NCBI RefSeq assembly: GCF_003958645.1
Contig: NZ_RXLO01000005.1
Span: 310,001-374,000, forward strand
DNA: 64,000 nucleotides
Direction of reading: 5' to 3'
DNA from: Chitinophaga rhizosphaerae
Lineage (GTDB): Bacteria > Bacteroidota > Bacteroidia > Chitinophagales > Chitinophagaceae
Positions 62,916 through 64,000 of this stretch are shown here, one piece after another. Every line of letters begins with the position of its first letter. The first letter of the stretch is position 1. The notes below the pieces were generated by a model that did no database searches, was not told the origin of the DNA, and worked only from the letters and a program-made list of their open reading frames with translations. Both the position numbers and the translations under genes were made by a program.

Positions 62916-64000
62916 TTATTTCAATAACGACAACACCTGCGCTTCCGTAAGCGCCGCCTTCGGCTGGAAGCGCCCCCTGTGCATATAAGCCATCAAACTG
63001 CGTTTGAGCTGCTGTGCACCGGGGTCGTTGGTGAGGTTGGCGGAAACGAGCATCAGTTTGCCGCTGCCCACTTTCGCTTCGATCACATTCGCCATTTTGC
63101 GGTTCTTGAAGAAGTTATCGATCACCCGCACCACTGGGTCGATGGGCGGAAGCTCGTCGAGCACCATGGTTTTGGAGGCGGTGATGATGTGCCACCATTG
63201 CCAGTCGGACCATGCTTCCGTCGGGAAATCCGCCAGCGCAGGGTGCTTCGGGTTGCAGAGCACACCCATGGTACCGGGTTGGTCGGGGAAATGGACCGGG
63301 CTCCAGAACACCGGCGCGAAACGGCCCGCTACGCCGCGGATGTTGGCCGTGTCGGGGTTGAGGAGCACTTTCTTGCCTTCGCCCAGCAGCGCCATGGCTT
63401 CGGTGGCGGAGCGGGTATAATGTACGTCGGCGAATTCGCTGTTTTGATTTTCAGGATACACCCAGATGTTCCAGCGGTTATGCCGTTCGCCGATCCGCAA
63501 TTCGATGGTCAGCGCCGTGGCTTTGGCGATCCCCGCCAGTGGGAAACTGAATTCCCCCATCTGCTGGCCCGTGCCTTCGGCGATGTTTTGCCGGCGGAGC
63601 TTTCCGCGGAAAAGGACTTTCCCGTCTTTCCCCGAAACGATCCATTCGGGCGTAACATTGTTTATAGTGCCGCCGCTGAAATTGGCTGCTTCCGCAGCAG
63701 CGGAGAAGGTTTCCCCGTTACGGTAACTGGCTTTTTCGAAGCGGAGGAGCGGAACGGCAGGCTGGCAATACATCCTGTGCTGCGCGGGCGTTACGAGGCC
63801 CTTGCTGTCCCAGAACGCGTCGAGGATGCCGATGAGAGCGGTGCCCTGGCCGGGGAAGTCGTGCAGGTCGAGCAGTTGGAAACCGCTGAAATATTTCGTT
63901 TTCATCGCCCGTTCGATCTCTTCCTTATACAACAGCGCCGCGAATTTCCCGCTCGATCGCAGGAAGGCGGGCGCCAGGTGCAGCAGGCCTTTCCGCTGCA
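62916..64000 (-). CDS. Glycoside hydrolase-like protein (GH2-type), 3' part
   Basis: 361 codons in frame to the window edge, so the N-terminus is missing. The segment LLDLHDFPGQGTALIGILDAFWDSKG is characteristic of a family of large Bacteroidota GH2-like/beta-galactosidase-like proteins, as the C-terminal part of the barrel. It is followed by beta-sandwich domains and a PVFWSPVHFPDQPGTMGV region. The catalytic residues lie outside the window. The terminator at 62807-62846 serves it on the minus strand. Confidence 0.75.
   Translation of the reverse strand, partial: QRKGLLHLAPAFLRSSGKFAALLYKEEIERAMKTKYFSGFQLLDLHDFPGQGTALIGILDAFWDSKGLVTPAQHRMYCQPAVPLLRFEKASYRNGETFSAAAEAANFSGGTINNVTPEWIVSGKDGKVLFRGKLRRQNIAEGTGQQMGEFSFPLAGIAKATALTIELRIGERHNRWNIWVYPENQNSEFADVHYTRSATEAMALLGEGKKVLLNPDTANIRGVAGRFAPVFWSPVHFPDQPGTMGVLCNPKHPALADFPTEAWSDWQWWHIITASKTMVLDELPPIDPVVRVIDNFFKNRKMANVIEAKVGSGKLMLVSANLTNDPGAQQLKRSLMAYMHRGRFQPKAALTEAQVLSLLK

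Noticed and set aside
1..64000. tRNA, rRNA, CRISPR array, insertion sequence, integrase
   Set aside because: No cloverleaf, 16S/23S words, regular repeat-spacer pattern, transposase motif or integrase motif was found by reading; small RNAs cannot be excluded.

Overview
The window comes from a GC-rich member of the Bacteroidota, most likely the Chitinophagaceae (Chitinophaga and relatives). The signs are two SusC/SusD outer-membrane loci, a propeller-type sensor with an AraC-type regulator, a FecI/FecR sigma/anti-sigma pair, a DUF6443-type RHS protein, many SPII lipoproteins, and a clear Bacteroidota promoter (TTTG, 19 bp, TAnnTTTG). No rRNA, tRNA, CRISPR array, insertion sequence or phage integrase was recognised. 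About 46 protein genes are supported, plus one gene remnant. Both ends of the window cut a gene.

Layout. 1-6.8 kb (mostly minus strand): the 5' part of a secreted protein with GIGT repeats, an acyltransferase / LytS-like kinase / LytTR regulator operon, a methyltransferase and two lipoproteins. 7.0-14.0 kb: scattered metabolic genes (GMC oxidoreductase, RRM protein, fatty-acid desaturase, SRPBCC protein, serine hydrolase, Tat-exported sugar isomerase), an N-terminally truncated HD-domain remnant, and a DUF2975/XRE pair with a good promoter.

14.1-32.9 kb is polysaccharide-utilisation locus 1 (PUL1). A sensor/regulator system, normally one fused protein but here two genes, diverges from a single-direction array: SusC, SusD, DUF3823 lipoprotein, GH5-like glycosidase, MFS transporter, a 1068-residue ThuA/propeller/cupredoxin fusion, ThuA protein, Gfo/Idh oxidoreductase and TIM-barrel epimerase, closed by a strong terminator. 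The ThuA-Gfo/Idh-epimerase end resembles oxidative (3-keto) glycoside catabolism rather than simple hydrolysis. This is an inference.

33.3-37.3 kb: an AT-rich orphan lipoprotein, then an AraC regulator divergent from a sodium:solute symporter and a DapA/NanA-family aldolase, probably for uptake and cleavage of a sugar acid. 37.4-53.2 kb is PUL2, controlled by an ECF sigma factor and a FecR anti-sigma factor with an STN-containing SusC. An inverted cassette (ECF41-type sigma and RidA-like protein) separates the sigma gene from fecR. PUL2 carries two unrelated phosphatases (purple-acid-phosphatase type and PafA type) and two unusual exported proteins, suggesting a phosphorylated substrate.

53.2-62.9 kb is an AT-richer RHS island: an RHS/SpvB-like shell protein, a small helical exported protein, an RHS protein with a variable 232-residue C-terminal tip, and a lipoprotein that is a candidate immunity gene. 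It ends in a bidirectional terminator. The last kilobase holds the 3' part of a glycoside hydrolase-like gene running off the window on the minus strand.
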